Shown: piece by piece, positions 32,546-45,330 of the stretch
How positions within the stretch are numbered: position 1 is the first letter of the stretch
How the letters are laid out: every line of letters begins with the position of its first letter
Source: Pogonophryne albipinna
Lineage: Eukaryota; Chordata; Actinopteri; Perciformes; Artedidraconidae
Assembly (NCBI GenBank): GCA_028583405.1
Contig: CM053252.1
Span: 35,677,763 to 35,741,762 of the forward strand
Direction of reading: 5' to 3'
Length of the DNA: 64,000 nt
Position numbers and translations under genes: made by a program
The notes under the pieces: model-generated
Told to the model about the DNA's origin: nothing
What the model saw: only the letters and a program-made list of their open reading frames with translations
Databases searched by the model: none

Positions 32546-33757
32546 CAGTGGCGGATTTAGGATTGTAGGAGATCCGGGGCTTAGCCCAGGAGTTGTTGGG
32601 GGGGGGGGGGGTACAGTGCTATTTTTTATAAGTGGGGGGTGGACCGAACATCCTTTAGGGGGGTCGTCGCCTCCTCTCGGGGGGTCTGGGGGCATGCTCC
32701 CCCGGGAAGATTTTTTTTAAAATATTGAAGTTGAAAGCATCAATCTGGTGCACTTTGAGAGCAACATTAACCCTACCTTAATAATACCTTAAAGCGGACA
32801 AAAGGCACTGGAGAACACTCATTAACACCCTTTAATGAAGCAAACTAATGCCTTAACTCACTCAAACAGTCGTTTACTTATTAAGGTGAAACGAATGTGC
32901 GTAGAGTTTTAAAGGATGCGGATAGTCTCACCTTGATTCTGGCGCATTGCTTATCGTTTTATAGATCTATTCTCATCCACCATCTTTGTTTGTGACGTAA
33001 AAAATGTGTAAGAGTCACGTTTCTGAATCGGACATTCTGAGTGGATGCAGTCACAGCCAATCGGAGTCTGATTCAGAGGGTTGCCTTTCAGTTCCGTTGT
33101 TATGTGTACTGAAACGAGAGCCGGTATAATTCCACACGCGAAAACAAAATAAAAAATGGAATATGTTATTTTAGTGTCTTAAAAAAGTAGACTGAGGTAT
33201 GAAGGGGTAACGTTACATCTTAGGATAATTGTTAGTCCTGTTCTGTATACATACTAACATAAGGGTATACTTAGTGTGGTTACTCCATGTTTACTAGCTA
33301 TAACATTAACGTCACATCACTCTTTTTCACTTCTTACTCAGTCAGCCAGAGTGCAGATATCACCATTAGATTCACAAACCTGAAACATCATCCATTTCTT
33401 CACTGCTGGTGATGACATTGTTGTCAGCTGCTGATACTGCTGCTGCTGCAGCTTGTGGCGCCTGCTTCAATGACAATAACTTTCTAATATCCATAACTGT
33501 ATAGGCTATTAGCTTAAAACTCGTCAGGCACTAGGAAGGATCACTTCTACTTCAGGACAGGCTACGCAGTACGCAGGCTAATGTCCCGCAGCGGATGTCT
33601 CTCTGGTGGACTCCAGTACTGCACATTACTCCCGAGACGTTTTTAAAAAATAAAAATAAAATAGATTTTTTTTTATTTTTTTAAGTGAAACATCCGGGGC
33701 TTTTCAGAAAACATCCGGGGCTTGAGCCCAAGTAGCCACCCCCTAGCGCCGCCACTG
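32546..33757. mobile_element. hAT element D2, near-identical to D1, target duplication GTGCTTTA
   Basis: Same CAGTGGCGG / CCGCCACTG ends as 15254-16451, with a different perfect 8-bp duplication GTGCTTTA (32538-32545 and 33758-33765). Its 1212 bp differ from D1 by scattered substitutions and small indels in homopolymers, so the two are independent and fairly recent insertions. No transposase inside. Confidence 0.93.
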
Positions 33758-33765
33758 GTGCTTTA

Positions 33766-35104
33766 CATCTGTTCATTTTAAAACCTCCCAGCCATGGACC
33801 GCTGCAGGTAAGGTTCCTAAAACCCTAAAATGAGGTAACATTTTTGGTTCCGTTGTCTCAAAGACAATGTTTTTTTGGTTTGATGCCTGAAATAAGGTAT
33901 AGCCTATGCTTAATTGAAGCTTTAAGGATTTTCACATTTTGTTCTATGACATAAGTATCAGTAAATTCTGTTCGCTGTTTTTATATGTCATAGAAACAGT
34001 GGTTGCTAACAAGTGACTGAATGAGACTACAGCATGACACCAAACATGGGTCCACCTTTAGCTTAGCGGTGGTGTCAATCATGGGACCGTTTCTTAACTT
34101 TTGACATACTTTGGTGGTGTGAATATGTGGAGATTAACCTGCTGAACAACCTTTACAATTTACAAATATTCCAACATCCAATGGACAAATCCCATTTATT
34201 TTTGTCAAGATAGCCCTTGCAATGCTCACTTCCTGGTTGGCCTACACAAATATATCATCACTGCGCCACTTGTTGGTCACCACTGTTGGCTTCCATTTAT
34301 TCCACTCCAAATATTCTCATCTTGCAACAAAAAAAAACGTGAACCTTCTGCTGTTTGTTCTTTCAATATGGTCATTCAGTAGGTGTTTAGTCAGTGTCTA
34401 AGTGTTAGGTGATGTGTCTTAGTTAAGTGTGTTAAGATTCTCTTTGCTTCACGATTGTTCAGCTCAGTGAAAAGGGAGATCAAGGATAAAGAGACCTTTC
34501 ACGAAATAGAAAATAGGTGTGCAGTTTGTATAGTTGAGTTAACTATCGTACATTGATAGAAAATAAATGATTTGAACCTGAAACAATTTAAACACATGGT
34601 TAAAGTGAGGAATTGAATGTGTTAAGCTTTGAAAAGAACAACACTGACTTAAGGTTGGACATGTGGAGGAAGATCAACCATTCCCCCTCCCTTTGTTGGT
34701 CTATAACACATCACCTGACTTCTTCCTTTACTGCCCTCATGATTATTATGTCCACTAGAGGGCTTGGCCATAGTGCTTTTGTGCGAGGCCTTATGTAATG
34801 TATGTTTCAGATTTTTAGCAGTCTTTTGCATTGTCTGTATTGTAGCGTGTCAGAATTGCTGCAGTTGACTTGCTGCTGTCTACAGTGATTGCTCCTGTCT
34901 GTTTCCATTCAATCAAACCTCTCATGTTTAAATGTCAAACAACTACTGGAGCCCCCAATACAGAATTCAGACAGACAGCTCCACTCATTGTTTGCTTGTG
35001 TGTATGCTGGGGGGGGCTATAACTTTCTTTCTTGCATAGACACTTGAAAGGCGAATTACTGTATCTCCTGAACACAATATGGCGGTCCAGTGATAAACAA
35101 ATAA
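33766..35104. other. Intergenic sequence, no gene seen
   Basis: AT-rich single-copy-looking DNA; no exon, no repeat partner in the window. Confidence 0.4.
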
Positions 35105-35281
35105 CAAAACGGCTAAAATGATTGGTCGTGCTTTTTACAGCTTCCACAGATTAATTCTTTTTATGGATTTTTTGTCAAAGCACTTCAGATATTCATTGCT
35201 ATCGGGATGTTAAGAGCATTCCATGGAATATAACACAAAGTGTATCTCGAGCCGGTTTCTCAAACTTACCTACCCCACCAA
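35105..35281. mobile_element. TTAA MITE family H, 3' fragment (copy 3)
   Basis: Matches the right half of 36616-36989 (GATTGGTCGTGCTTTTTACAG, TATCGGGATGTTAAGAGC, CTTACCTACCCCACC). The left end is missing and so is the right TTAA. Confidence 0.75.
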
Positions 35282-36611
35282 GTGTTTTTTTCGCAGCTTT
35301 TGAAAAATTACAAAAAATAAATAAATCTTGTTTACATAAGGTTTATTTTTTGTCTCATCTTCAATATGTTAGGCCGTAATTGCAATTTATTGACCAAAAC
35401 AATGTCTTTTTTGGAAACAAAACCAAATATTGATCATTATTTTTGCAATATACGGAACATTTCAACTGATTTGGTTGTGTTTTTTTTAAACAAGAACCTT
35501 TTTACAACCTCATTATTTCCGAAATCAAAGAAAAATGCAATTTTAGGGGATGTTCGATAGCTATTTTATATTTTAAACAATAGTTGGAAACCAGTTTTTG
35601 TACAACTTTATTTACATTTTGTCTAAGGACAAGTATATTTAACACAACAAGTGCATGCTTTAGTGTTTTGGGCATGGTTTATTTGAAATGTCATGGGTGG
35701 GACAGAAAATGTGCTGGAAGGTTTTGAAATAAACAAAACAAAAAAATTGCAATCTTTGGATACCGCTATTTGTAACAAAAGTGCTGAAACTACACTTTTT
35801 TAGCAAGTGGCATTTTTTAAGACGCGTATAAGCTTCACATATTTTATTTTGAAAAACAAAATGTAAACATCTCTTAAACTTCAGTCATCAAACCTGATTT
35901 ATTTTTTTTTAAAACCAACGGTGACTTTGAGAGAGGAAACCGGAAATTCTAAATGCTAACTAATATCCTGGTTTTATAATTCATTCCTGAACCACTCTAA
36001 ATGGGCACCTTTTGTGTTGCAGATGTATTATGTTGACTGTGCCAAAGGTTGTGTGCTGTCTCTCCCTGAATACAACTATTCATCACCAACCCTAACCCTG
36101 ACACAGCAATCACTATTTATGAAACAATAAAATGTTTGCATGTACTTTGTCTATATAAAATGGGGTTCTGGTTTTCTAGAAAGGAGTCAGACAAGCATCT
36201 TCAGTGAACATCCAAAGCTCCATAGACACATAAAATGAGACATCAGTGTGCTGTTTATGATCGGGGAGTCTTACTGGGACACTGAAAGCACCATCTGCTG
36301 CCACATCTGTGCACATGGCAGAGGCCATGCAGCGTCAGGGCATTTCCCCTAAGCACTGCCACTGTCCCTGACATCAGGGATCAGGGAAGCAATCGGAAAA
36401 AGTATGTTTCTCCTTAAGAAAATGAAATCATGACCCCATGTAGGATTTACTTTGACAAACAACTACGCCACATTTTGATCTTCCAAACTGATTGTTGTTG
36501 TTTTTTAATGCTTCTGAAGCAAAAATACTTTTTACATCAGATGCACGCTTGCACAAATGCACAGCGCCAGTTTACGCTGTGAAACGATTGGTTGGCAACA
36601 AAAATACTCAC
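35282..36611. other. AT-rich intergenic sequence, no gene seen
   Basis: Long T- and A-runs and short frames only. Nothing recognised. Confidence 0.4.
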
Positions 36612-36615
36612 TTAA

Positions 36616-36989
36616 AGGTGGGGTAGGTCATTTTGGAGAAACCGGCTCGAGTGCGCTAGAATTTGAAAATACACAGCCAGAAAAAATCTGCCACTTCCTT
36701 ACAGAGCCCCTCCTCCAACACACAGGAACGCGCACATGACCAATGAGGGCACGAGATAAGTTTGTGCACAGATGGAAGGCTGACAGGCAGGTAGGCCATC
36801 CAGTTATTTTAGCCGGGCCGGCTCAGATGATTGGTCGTGCTTTTTACAGTACTACGGCTTCCACATTTTTTTATGGATTTTTTGTCAAAGCACTTGAGAT
36901 ATTCATTGCTATCGGGATGTTAAGAGCATTCCATGGAATATAACAAAAAGTGTATCTCGAGCCTGTTTCTCAAACGTACCTTCCCCACC
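36616..36989. mobile_element. TTAA MITE, family H copy 2
   Basis: Ends AGGTGGGGTAGG and CTTCCCCACC lie between TTAA at 36612-36615 and 36990-36993. About 374 bp, colinear with copy 1 (21659-22001) apart from a block present only here (CCAGAAAAAATCTGCCACTTC). Confidence 0.8.
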
Positions 36990-37165
36990 TTAAAGTTTAG
37001 AAAAAAGTTTGGGTTTGGGTTGAAACTACACTCTGTGCCATAGAGTCACATGACATGAGTCAGTTGCAAAAACGTTTAACCAATCCATGTTTTGCAGAAT
37101 CTTACAATAACAACAATTTGTCCTGATGACCGGGGCTAAAATTCATTATTAATGCATTATGTTAA

Positions 37166-37830
37166 AGGTCCCATGTCATGGCCATTTCTACTGATCATAA
37201 TGATCATTTCTAAAGGAGCAGACAGGCTTCCGTGTCGGTGATACAGTGAGAACAAGCGAAACTCATCCTGAGCACACAAACACTCACAGCCCAAGTAAAA
37301 ACAATAAGTGTGGCTTGATATTGAGTAAGAAAAAGGTTTATAAAGCTGTGAGAATGGGTCTGCGGAGAGCATTCCTCCGCGATCCCAACGTAGTAGCCCG
37401 ATTTTTTTTTACCCATTTAAACAGTCGTGGTAGATACCTTGTTTGTTTTAAACATCATAAATACACAAACAACAATGAATACTTACAGGTTGTGTACCCG
37501 AACTCCCGCTGGTCAAAACAGAGTAGGAACAGCATCGTTGTTCAGTGCCCTACGCTGTACATATCCGGCATGCAGCGCTGAAAGGTTTGGGAAGCTTTGT
37601 TAAGTGAAAGGCTGGCAGAGGGTGCGGCCTCTGGGTGTTCACACGTCAGAGTACCCGGGAAGAAAACAATGGAAAATGAGAAATCTCCAACGAGTCTTTT
37701 CTGCATTAGAGTTTTACTCCCTACAGGGTGTACTTTGAGGGTTTTTGACTCTGCAGACCGTTTACATGCAGAAAAACCTTCATAACAACAAGGGGACGGG
37801 TAATAACCAGAAAAGCATGACATGGGACCT
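37166..37830. mobile_element. TTAA MITE with AGGTCCCATGTCATG ends
   Basis: Inverted ends AGGTCCCATGTCATG / CATGACATGGGACCT, between TTAA at 37162-37165 and 37831-37834. The right portion (CTGCAGACCGTTTACATGCA) resembles 45255-45275, linking it to the J family. No protein. Confidence 0.78.
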
Positions 37831-37834
37831 TTAA

Positions 37835-38440
37835 TAGTTTTTAAATCTATTTAAAAAATAAATACATACTTGGCCACTTGTATATTGAAATGTTTAATGG
37901 TTGCTGTAATTGTAGGATGATGAAATGTTTTTGTATCTTCTGTTTTCATGGTCTACTTTTTTTCTCTTTATTCTTGGCTTGTCAGTCATCTGCAAAGCAT
38001 TTAGACTGCACTTAGCTGTGTGGAAGGTGCTATGGGAGCTTCATGGAGAGAGGCATCATTATGGGGCTATTGGATAAGATAACATTAGTGTTAGCTAATA
38101 CCTATGGCTAATACACTGGCAACTGTATTTGTGTGGCTCAGTCTTTGCTGTGTCCTTTGGCGCCATCTGGTCTTTGTGTCTTTATTACACATGCTTGCGC
38201 TGCTGCCTATGCAAACACATATTTGGGGAATACATCATTTCCTGCAGCACAATGTTTATTTAGTATAAGGCTTTCCAGAAAGCAAGTGTTCATATAAAAT
38301 ATCAAATACTTTATGAATGCCAGGTGGAATCATTTTTATGATTGAGTCAAACAGGCTAAAATACATTAACTTATATATATTCTAATAATATATAAAGGTC
38401 AGAATCCCAAAGTTCCCCCCAGAGGGTCCTTCTCTCCCAC
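37835..38440. other. Intergenic sequence, no gene seen
   Basis: No coding or repeat signal beyond AT-rich composition. Confidence 0.4.
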
Positions 38441-38444
38441 ACAC

Positions 38445-38757
38445 CCGATGGGACTAGTTTGTTTTCTTCTGTAACGTAATGACGTTAATATGGAACGTTT
38501 CTATTGGCACTCCAACCCATTGTACGTGATAGGTTAAGGGTCGGGACATCTCTAAGTGGTTGACCAATCACAACAGAGTCGGCCAGCTAACCAATGAGAG
38601 CAGACTGGGCTCTGGTTTCAGACATAGGGTGAACAGAGGTGCTGCAGCACAGGCAGTATGAGAACAATAAAGAGCTTTCTGAACATTAAAGTATGGAAAC
38701 ATGTCACAGTAGAGGCACTAAATACTAATATGAACTTCACAATTAGCATAATACCTT
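38445..38757 (+). mobile_element. MITE family J copy 1 (partial)
   Basis: Shares with 60500-61018 the string of landmarks: TGACCAATCACAACAGAG, AGCTAACCAATGAGAGCAGA, GAGGTGCTGCAGCACAGGC, AATAAAGAGCTTT and GGAAACATGTCACAGTA. The right end is close to ATACCTTTTTT; the left end is unclear. Confidence 0.7.
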
Positions 38758-40014
38758 TTTTCTGCCACACTCACTGACAGTCAGCTTATCGTGCCATGTG
38801 GCTGCCTGAACAGACGATTTGGCAGAAAAAATCTACCCTGGTGCCATGAGCTTTATTTGAGAGAAGGTCAGTCAGAAAACAAAATCTCAGCCTGAGTCTC
38901 AGGTACCACTCCTCTGCTATTTACCTGACATTCACTGCTGGCAATGTATTCTGTTTAAATAGCAACTCTTGTAAATATTCATGACAACGGCCCATACCAA
39001 CAGGACAAGAGTATGCTCAGGCACATCTAATGAATAACTGAAGTCTCATGAATAATGAACATGTTTTCCCCCTCCGCCTCAGATTCAGGTAGAGACTCTG
39101 CAGGTTCATTGTTGTTCTGATAATGCAAAGTTCCAGCAGCCACAGCAGAACTGAAGACGAGTCTCTCCACTTGGCCTCTGCTGTGGTAATGACACTGTTG
39201 GACCGCTCTCTCCTGTACATGAATTGTAGAGGATTAGCTGCCTCACTCTCCCTCTGTGGCCCCTATGGCTGCCAACTTTAATGGCTGCTCTTTGCCTGTC
39301 AGATGGATGTGCGCTCGGTGAGGGGGAACAGGATTACCTTTGCTTCAGGAGGGTGTTTATGGATAAAAGCTTACACTTCACTCTCTTTATCTGTGTATAC
39401 AATACACGCTGGCATCTAGATATATTTTTCTGGGTTTAAAGTCTATCGATGATGCCAGGGCATGCTGAACATCCACCATAAGAATGAAATCTGAATAGTT
39501 ACACGTACTAAACTAGCCAGTCATTCTCCCTGGGATACTGTGGCATATCTTAGACTTTATTCTCTGCTGGGGGATGGTGAGACAGCTGTCGATATGCCTC
39601 CCTCTGGAGCTGGCAGACAGGCAAAATCTCTCTGCTGAAAAGACATGGCTGCTATCCCACCAGCCTGCAAATGGATCCAGAACCCGGAGAGTCATACGAG
39701 CAGCATGGCGCCACAGTGCTCACAATCACCCAGAGAAATCATAACTTGTTCATAAATGACTCCCTTCTTTTAATTTTTGCACTTTTATATTTTTAATTCC
39801 TTAAACAGTGTAACTTAATTGATCAATTGATTCATTCATTGTATGTGTACTCACAGAAACAAAAATCTCAACTATTTAGTTATTTCAGACATTAACGTTA
39901 GACTTACACAAAAGTGTCATGTCTCAAAAGATCATTTAAGTTTGATTATTTGAATTACATTTTTTTTAAAGTAACTCTCCCTCTCGCTTCAGGTCTCCCC
40001 GCCCCTGTGTGTCA
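38758..40014. other. Intergenic sequence, no gene seen
   Basis: No supported exon. Short open frames on both strands lack splice context. Confidence 0.4.
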
Positions 40015-40022
40015 CCCTTGTC

Positions 40023-41184
40023 CAGTGGCGGCTGGTGGAAATTATTTTAGGTGGGGCTATTGTAATGGTGAATAAACCACACGGGAACATTTTGAGAAAT
40101 GACCCCTTAAATTATGACTTCTGGTGATGTTAGAGATATGAGAAGACTGATCAATACCTCCATAATCTTCAGTGTGGCTATGAATCTTCCAAAACTTCCA
40201 AACACCTTGTCCTGGACATAGTTTCTACAGTAAACTGTGCAACAGTACAGTAGGCCCACACAAACTGCAGAACACCGGTTCTTTGGGAACACTCAAATGA
40301 CTTAATTCCCATTTAAAATCAGGAGACTAAATACGAACATTATATGCAGACACAGACGTGGTTCAGAAACACAGAATTATTAGAAAACAGACCATTAAGG
40401 CAGCACATCTAGTTTGATGGATGCTGTCAAAACTCAACTATATACAATAATATGTGTGTGTGTGTGTGTGTGTTTATTTATCACGGGCACATAGTATCTG
40501 TCCCTGGCTGTTTGAAGAGCAAGCATGGGAAACAAAAGACAGCGTTTACCTGTTTGCATCCAGCTAGTCACACACACAGTTACAATCACACTCTCTGTAA
40601 TTGACATAATTAATAGATAGTTTAGCTTCTCACCATAATTTGCTGTGGCCCACTGATGTTAACGATCAACTGAAGGGCTGCCTGTCAAACGTAAACATTC
40701 AGCCACGTGACTCGCAAACTCTCGCGAGAGTTTTACACAAGACGGATCCTTTCTAGCCATAACCAACTCACAGACTGCACCGGGCGCTGACATTGGCGCC
40801 CGGTGATCATCAGATTTGACGACGCTGATTGGCTGAAATTATGTTTCGGAGGCATAGTTTACAGATAGCAACAGTCAGCTGCTAGTGGCTGCTGCGGCAT
40901 GCTCTGGCTGAGGGCTCCTCTCTTAGCGCCCAGACGAGAGAGGGTAATGATACACGCTGCAGCCAGGCAGGAAACATGTGACTTATCAGTAACTTTAGAC
41001 ATCGTAACACAATTTTAAACGAGATTTTATTGTAGATTATACATTTTACTGATACCAACTATATGATATTTACCTTGTTCATTAAAAATAAAAAAAATAT
41101 ATATATTTTTTAATATTTTTAAATTTTTAATGTGGGAAGAGGTGGGGCGGCGCCCCTAGCGCCCCTATGGGTCGGCCACCACTG
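40023..41184. mobile_element. hAT element with perfect 8-bp target duplication CCCTTGTC
   Basis: Ends CAGTGGCGGCTGG and GGCCACCACTG are flanked by CCCTTGTC at 40015-40022 and 41185-41192. 1162 bp, non-coding, with a (GT)n run at about 40452-40473 and GCGCCCGGTGATCATC/GATTGGCTG inside. The tip shares CAGTGGCGG with the D elements but the body differs. Confidence 0.9.
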
Positions 41185-41192
41185 CCCTTGTC

Positions 41193-41736
41193 TATGATTG
41201 TCTACCCGGCCCTGATTGTGTCGACCTGTGCCCCCTTGCCTCTTGTATTGTCCTAGTCTCCCTTTGTCTTGTGCCAGCTCGTCTTGGCGTGTGATACAGA
41301 CAACCACCATTATCGCCAACCCAGGTTTACTTGATTGATTTGCTCAAGTGCCTTGTCCTTGTATATAGTTTTCCTCAAGTGAGTGATTTTAGTTTGAAAC
41401 GTTGTTTACTGTGCTAACTCCAGTAAAAACCTTATTTTGTACACCTTCTGTGTTGAGTCATTCATTTGGATTCATGCCTCAAAGTTTGGTCTTGACAACA
41501 AGTTAGGTGATCAAAAGTATCAAACACTTGATACAAACCACTGAATAAATCCTGACCAATAAGATGCTAACCTGTGTTCCAATGACAAATACGAATATGC
41601 ACATGTATACCGCCTGAGCCCAAACATTGATGACCTTGCACCCGAGATGAGATGCCAAGTATCTGGCTTGAACTAGCATCACAGAGCAGCAACCTGAGTT
41701 TCAATGGATGTTTCCTTCTGCACTTTGTTTCTTGAG
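41193..41736. other. Intergenic sequence, no gene seen
   Basis: Nothing recognised. Confidence 0.4.
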
Positions 41737-41742
41737 ACAACA

Positions 41743-43078
41743 TATGGGGGTTATTCCCTATCTTTATTCAAGAGCGTGGTATTTAAATTAGAGAGCATAC
41801 TTTATTGATTTCTTTCCCTCAAACCCTGTCCTCGTACTCAAATAGTAGTAAAGAAAGGAAACATATTTGATTATTAATTCAGAGCCGTCTTTGAATTAAT
41901 AAAAAGCAGTTTAAATGCCCATTTTTTGTACATTTATATACAACAATAAATATTTGTGAGTGCATTGAGAGATATTGTTGTGGAGAGTCATTTATATATA
42001 AATTGCAAAATACATTTGTGAATCCTTCTGTGAGCATGTATTAATATTGAGACTGATCTGACTCCATACAGATGTTAAGTTCACCTAGGAATGGTATCAT
42101 TGACTTAAATGTTGCTCTTCTGTCTATATTGGTCACATGATGCCCCTTGACTGAAATGTTTCCTGTTCAATATCCCCACTGATTTCCTTAACATTCTGGG
42201 ATGAGAGTCCACATCACAATTTACTCTAAACTGTCATTTCCCTTTCATCACTCACCTCAGCAATGGACCTCTCTCCACTGTCCCTGTGTTCTGCCTCTGA
42301 CTCACTCTCAAGCGCCTAGATGTCAAGAGAGGTGGTGAACTGATCACTATTTATTGAGCAGTATACTCTTTCACATTGAATCATAACAAGTCATACTGAA
42401 TGTAAATACAACTGACTCTAAAGTAAGTCCCAGTCTGTGACATTGGACATTTTGAAGACTCAAAGCCCCAAGCAGTAGGTAGAATATTAGCTAGTCTATG
42501 TAATGTGCACAGAAAATAAATAGTTAACTGAATACTGGCACTGTGTGTAAATTATATAGAATAATTATGATGATGAATGCTTTTTATTTACCTCTAAAAT
42601 ACAGCAACCCATCTTTGATTCATGTTATTTTTAACTGGACTATTACAATTATTATTAATTATGTCTGCAGTCTACAACACAACAAAATAGGAAATAACAA
42701 CAATAAACACGATTTAAACAGACACAAAAATAAACCATTTAACTACGTAGCCTACTTACTTTCTTGTAGAAGTACAAATGTCCAGGAAATATGCCCAAAT
42801 CAACAAGAACTGCGAGCCGGCATGCACGACGCTCCGCTTCCGTAATGCTTCTGAAACGCTCGTGAAACGCGCCCGGTAGGGTATGACGCCGGAGGAGGCC
42901 GGACCAAAACCGCGGCGGAGCCGTAACACGCCGCAGACGGACCCGGTGGAAACTAGGGGTAAGTGCAAGCAGGCACTATTTGAGTGCGAGGACAGGGTTT
43001 GAGGGAAAGAAATCAATAAAGTATGCTCTCAAATTTAAATACCACGCTCTTGAATAAAGATAGGGAATAACCCCCATA
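41743..43078. mobile_element. Unclassified element L with about 105-bp terminal inverted repeats
   Basis: 41743-41847 (TATGGGGGTTATTCCC, then TTTATTCAAGAGCGTGG and CAAACCCTGTCCTCG) is the near-exact reverse complement of 42975-43078. ACAACA flanks both ends (41737-41742 and 43079-43084), a possible 6-bp target duplication. Next to the right arm lies a GC-rich block (42815-42960, GCCGGAGGAGGCCGG, AACCGCGGCGGAGCC) unlike the AT-rich rest. No transposase frame is seen. The combination does not fit a superfamily I can name with confidence. Confidence 0.7.
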
Positions 43079-43229
43079 ACAACAGGGCATGTTTTTTGTT
43101 TTTTTTGAGGGAAATTGTTTTTTTGAAGCTGTTGTTGGCCTGTGGAAAAATGTAATCATAAGAAATGACTGGAAAAGCTGCAGATAGAGCCATAAGAAAT
43201 GAATGCAACTGATTATTTCATGTTTAATG

Positions 43230-43392
43230 TTGTTTTTATAGGCAATAATTTAAGCTTAGTTAGTTCCAGGTTTAATATGTGCAATAAGTTCATTTCAATA
43301 CGTTTTGCAATAAACATTGAACCAGTCCGGCCCTCGACTAGTACCCATTTTTTTTATTTTGGCTCACTGTGTATTTGAGTTTGACCCCCCTG
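43230..43392 (-). mobile_element. hAT right-end fragment
   Basis: It ends TTGAGTTTGACCCCCCTG at 43392, the complement of a CAGGGGGGTCAAACTCAA tip known from fish hAT elements, preceded by GGTTTAATATGTGCAATAAG. The left part is missing. Confidence 0.55.
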
Positions 43393-44890
43393 ATCTAACA
43401 CATACAAATAAAGATTATGAGGACATTTCCTGATCTCCTGGCCAGTAGACTTAAATGTTTCTTTGGTATAAAATTATCTATTGCTATTAACAAGTTCTGA
43501 ACGATTAAGGCTGTATACAGACAGACACGTTTTTGGGGGAAGACAGCTGTTGACTGGTTTGCAAAAAAACTCCTTTTGCAAATGATTCTACTATCTGTTT
43601 CAGATTGATATTTTATTCAGATTTAATGATTGCAATTTTTAAAACATACCTCTAACAAATGTTTCTTACTAAGTCAAACGCCAATTTTGGTCCAAGACAA
43701 ACACAACTCAAACTTGACCCTCGCTTTTTGCAGAGATTTTAACTATTTTATACGGTAAGAAAAAATCAAACTGTCGAAATGACACACATCACAAAAAAGA
43801 CTGATACCTGAGCACTCAGGTGTTGCTTACAGCTTGTTAGTCTGTATGCCCTCATGGCAAAGTGTGCTCCTGGAGACACCTACTGTAGCAGAGAAGAGGT
43901 CAGTGTGTTCAAATTGAATACAAGTCACATTTTTGAAGATGTAAGCTTGCATTCAAAGTTGATGGAGAGACATGATTGGGCATACATCAATACCCATTCA
44001 CGCAGGATGCTGCACATTTTGGCTTTATGAAACTCATGGACTTCTTACGGGTTCTGACTTCGGTCGCATAAAAACCCACAGGCAGGCACATCCAGTACAA
44101 TCATCCTTAGTAAAATCATTACGTCCCAAATGTTTTCTCTCTTCTGAACGAGCCGAGACCGGCCATGACAGAGCAGGGCTTCTCTGGTGCTCAGAACCCC
44201 GGATGATCTAGGAATTGTTTGTTCTCAGGCCATTTTAGATTTTGCAATGCAGGCCAGAGAGAAACATTATGCCTCTGTGCATCATTTTTCTGATCATACG
44301 GATAACAATCATACGATCTGCATCATATTAGGGAAAAACGAGAGCAACACTGGGACCTGTTTCACTGCAGTGTGAACACGGCCGTGGAGAGCCTCGGCTA
44401 TGCAGGTCACATCTGGTCACAGTGCAGAGAGAGAGGAGAATTAGCTGACCTCTCTTCTCTGAGCAGGAGCACGGCTGGACACTCCAGCAGGAAGCATGCA
44501 GTGGAATACTGAATGAGCCCATTTGGTCAAATAATACATTACATTTTCTACGAAACAACTTTAAATACCTCATCTCCATGACACTCACACACATTCTGTG
44601 TCACGTGAGTCATTTAGAGGATATGTTAATGAAGAAACATCACAGGAGTTTGATGTGAAGTTTTTGTGTGTTTACATGTGATTTGCATAACTGTAGGATT
44701 CCATTCCATTCAGCTGACGCTTTAATCAAAAGTGATTTACAATTAGTGCATACAACCATAAAGAAGCACTCAAGAATCCTTCAGGTACATTAGCTTTCAA
44801 TGAGCCACATCTGTGTAAGAGCTACTGCATTGGCCTCAAATAAGACACACTTTTCTAAGAGCTAAGAGAAGAGAGATCTTTACAAATCTT
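43393..44890. other. Intergenic sequence, with a SINE-tail-like fragment
   Basis: Mostly unrecognised. 44705-44765 (CATTCAGCTGACGC, AAAGTGATTTACAATTAGTG) resembles the 3' body of the SINE at 51333-51536 and is probably a decayed relative. Confidence 0.4.
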
Positions 44891-44894
44891 TTTT

Positions 44895-45330
44895 ATATTT
44901 TCAGGTTAATATTGTGTTCCTCTCCTGTGACATGTCTCCATGCTTTAATGTTCAAAAGCTATTTATGTGTCTCATGCTGCCTGTGCTGCAGCACCTCTTT
45001 TCACCCTCTGTCTGAAACCAGAGCCCAGTCTGCTCTGATTGGATAGCTGGCCGGCTCTGTTGTGATTGGTCAACTGCTTAGAGATGCCTCACCCTTATGT
45101 GTTGGAGCGCTGTCCAATAGAAGCGGGAGTTTTTCATAGTGATGTCACTATGTTCTGGAAGTTAACAAAGGAGTACAATCGAGGCGTTTGAGGCAGGGGG
45201 GAGTGTGTGGGAGAGAAACTCCCTCTGGATGGAACTTTGGGCTTTTCGCCTTTGCAGACAGTTTACATGCACAGAAACCTTTATATACACTTCAGGGAAG
45301 GGAAAACCCTAAAAAGGATAACAAGACTCC
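44895..45330 (-). mobile_element. MITE family J copy 2 (inverted, partial)
   Basis: Reverse-complement landmarks of family J: GCCTGTGCTGCAGCACCTC, TTTCACCCTCTGTCTGAAAC, TCTGCTCTGATTGG and TTGTGATTGGTCAA. The far end shares CAGTTTACATGCAC with the TTAA MITE at 37166-37830. Confidence 0.65.
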
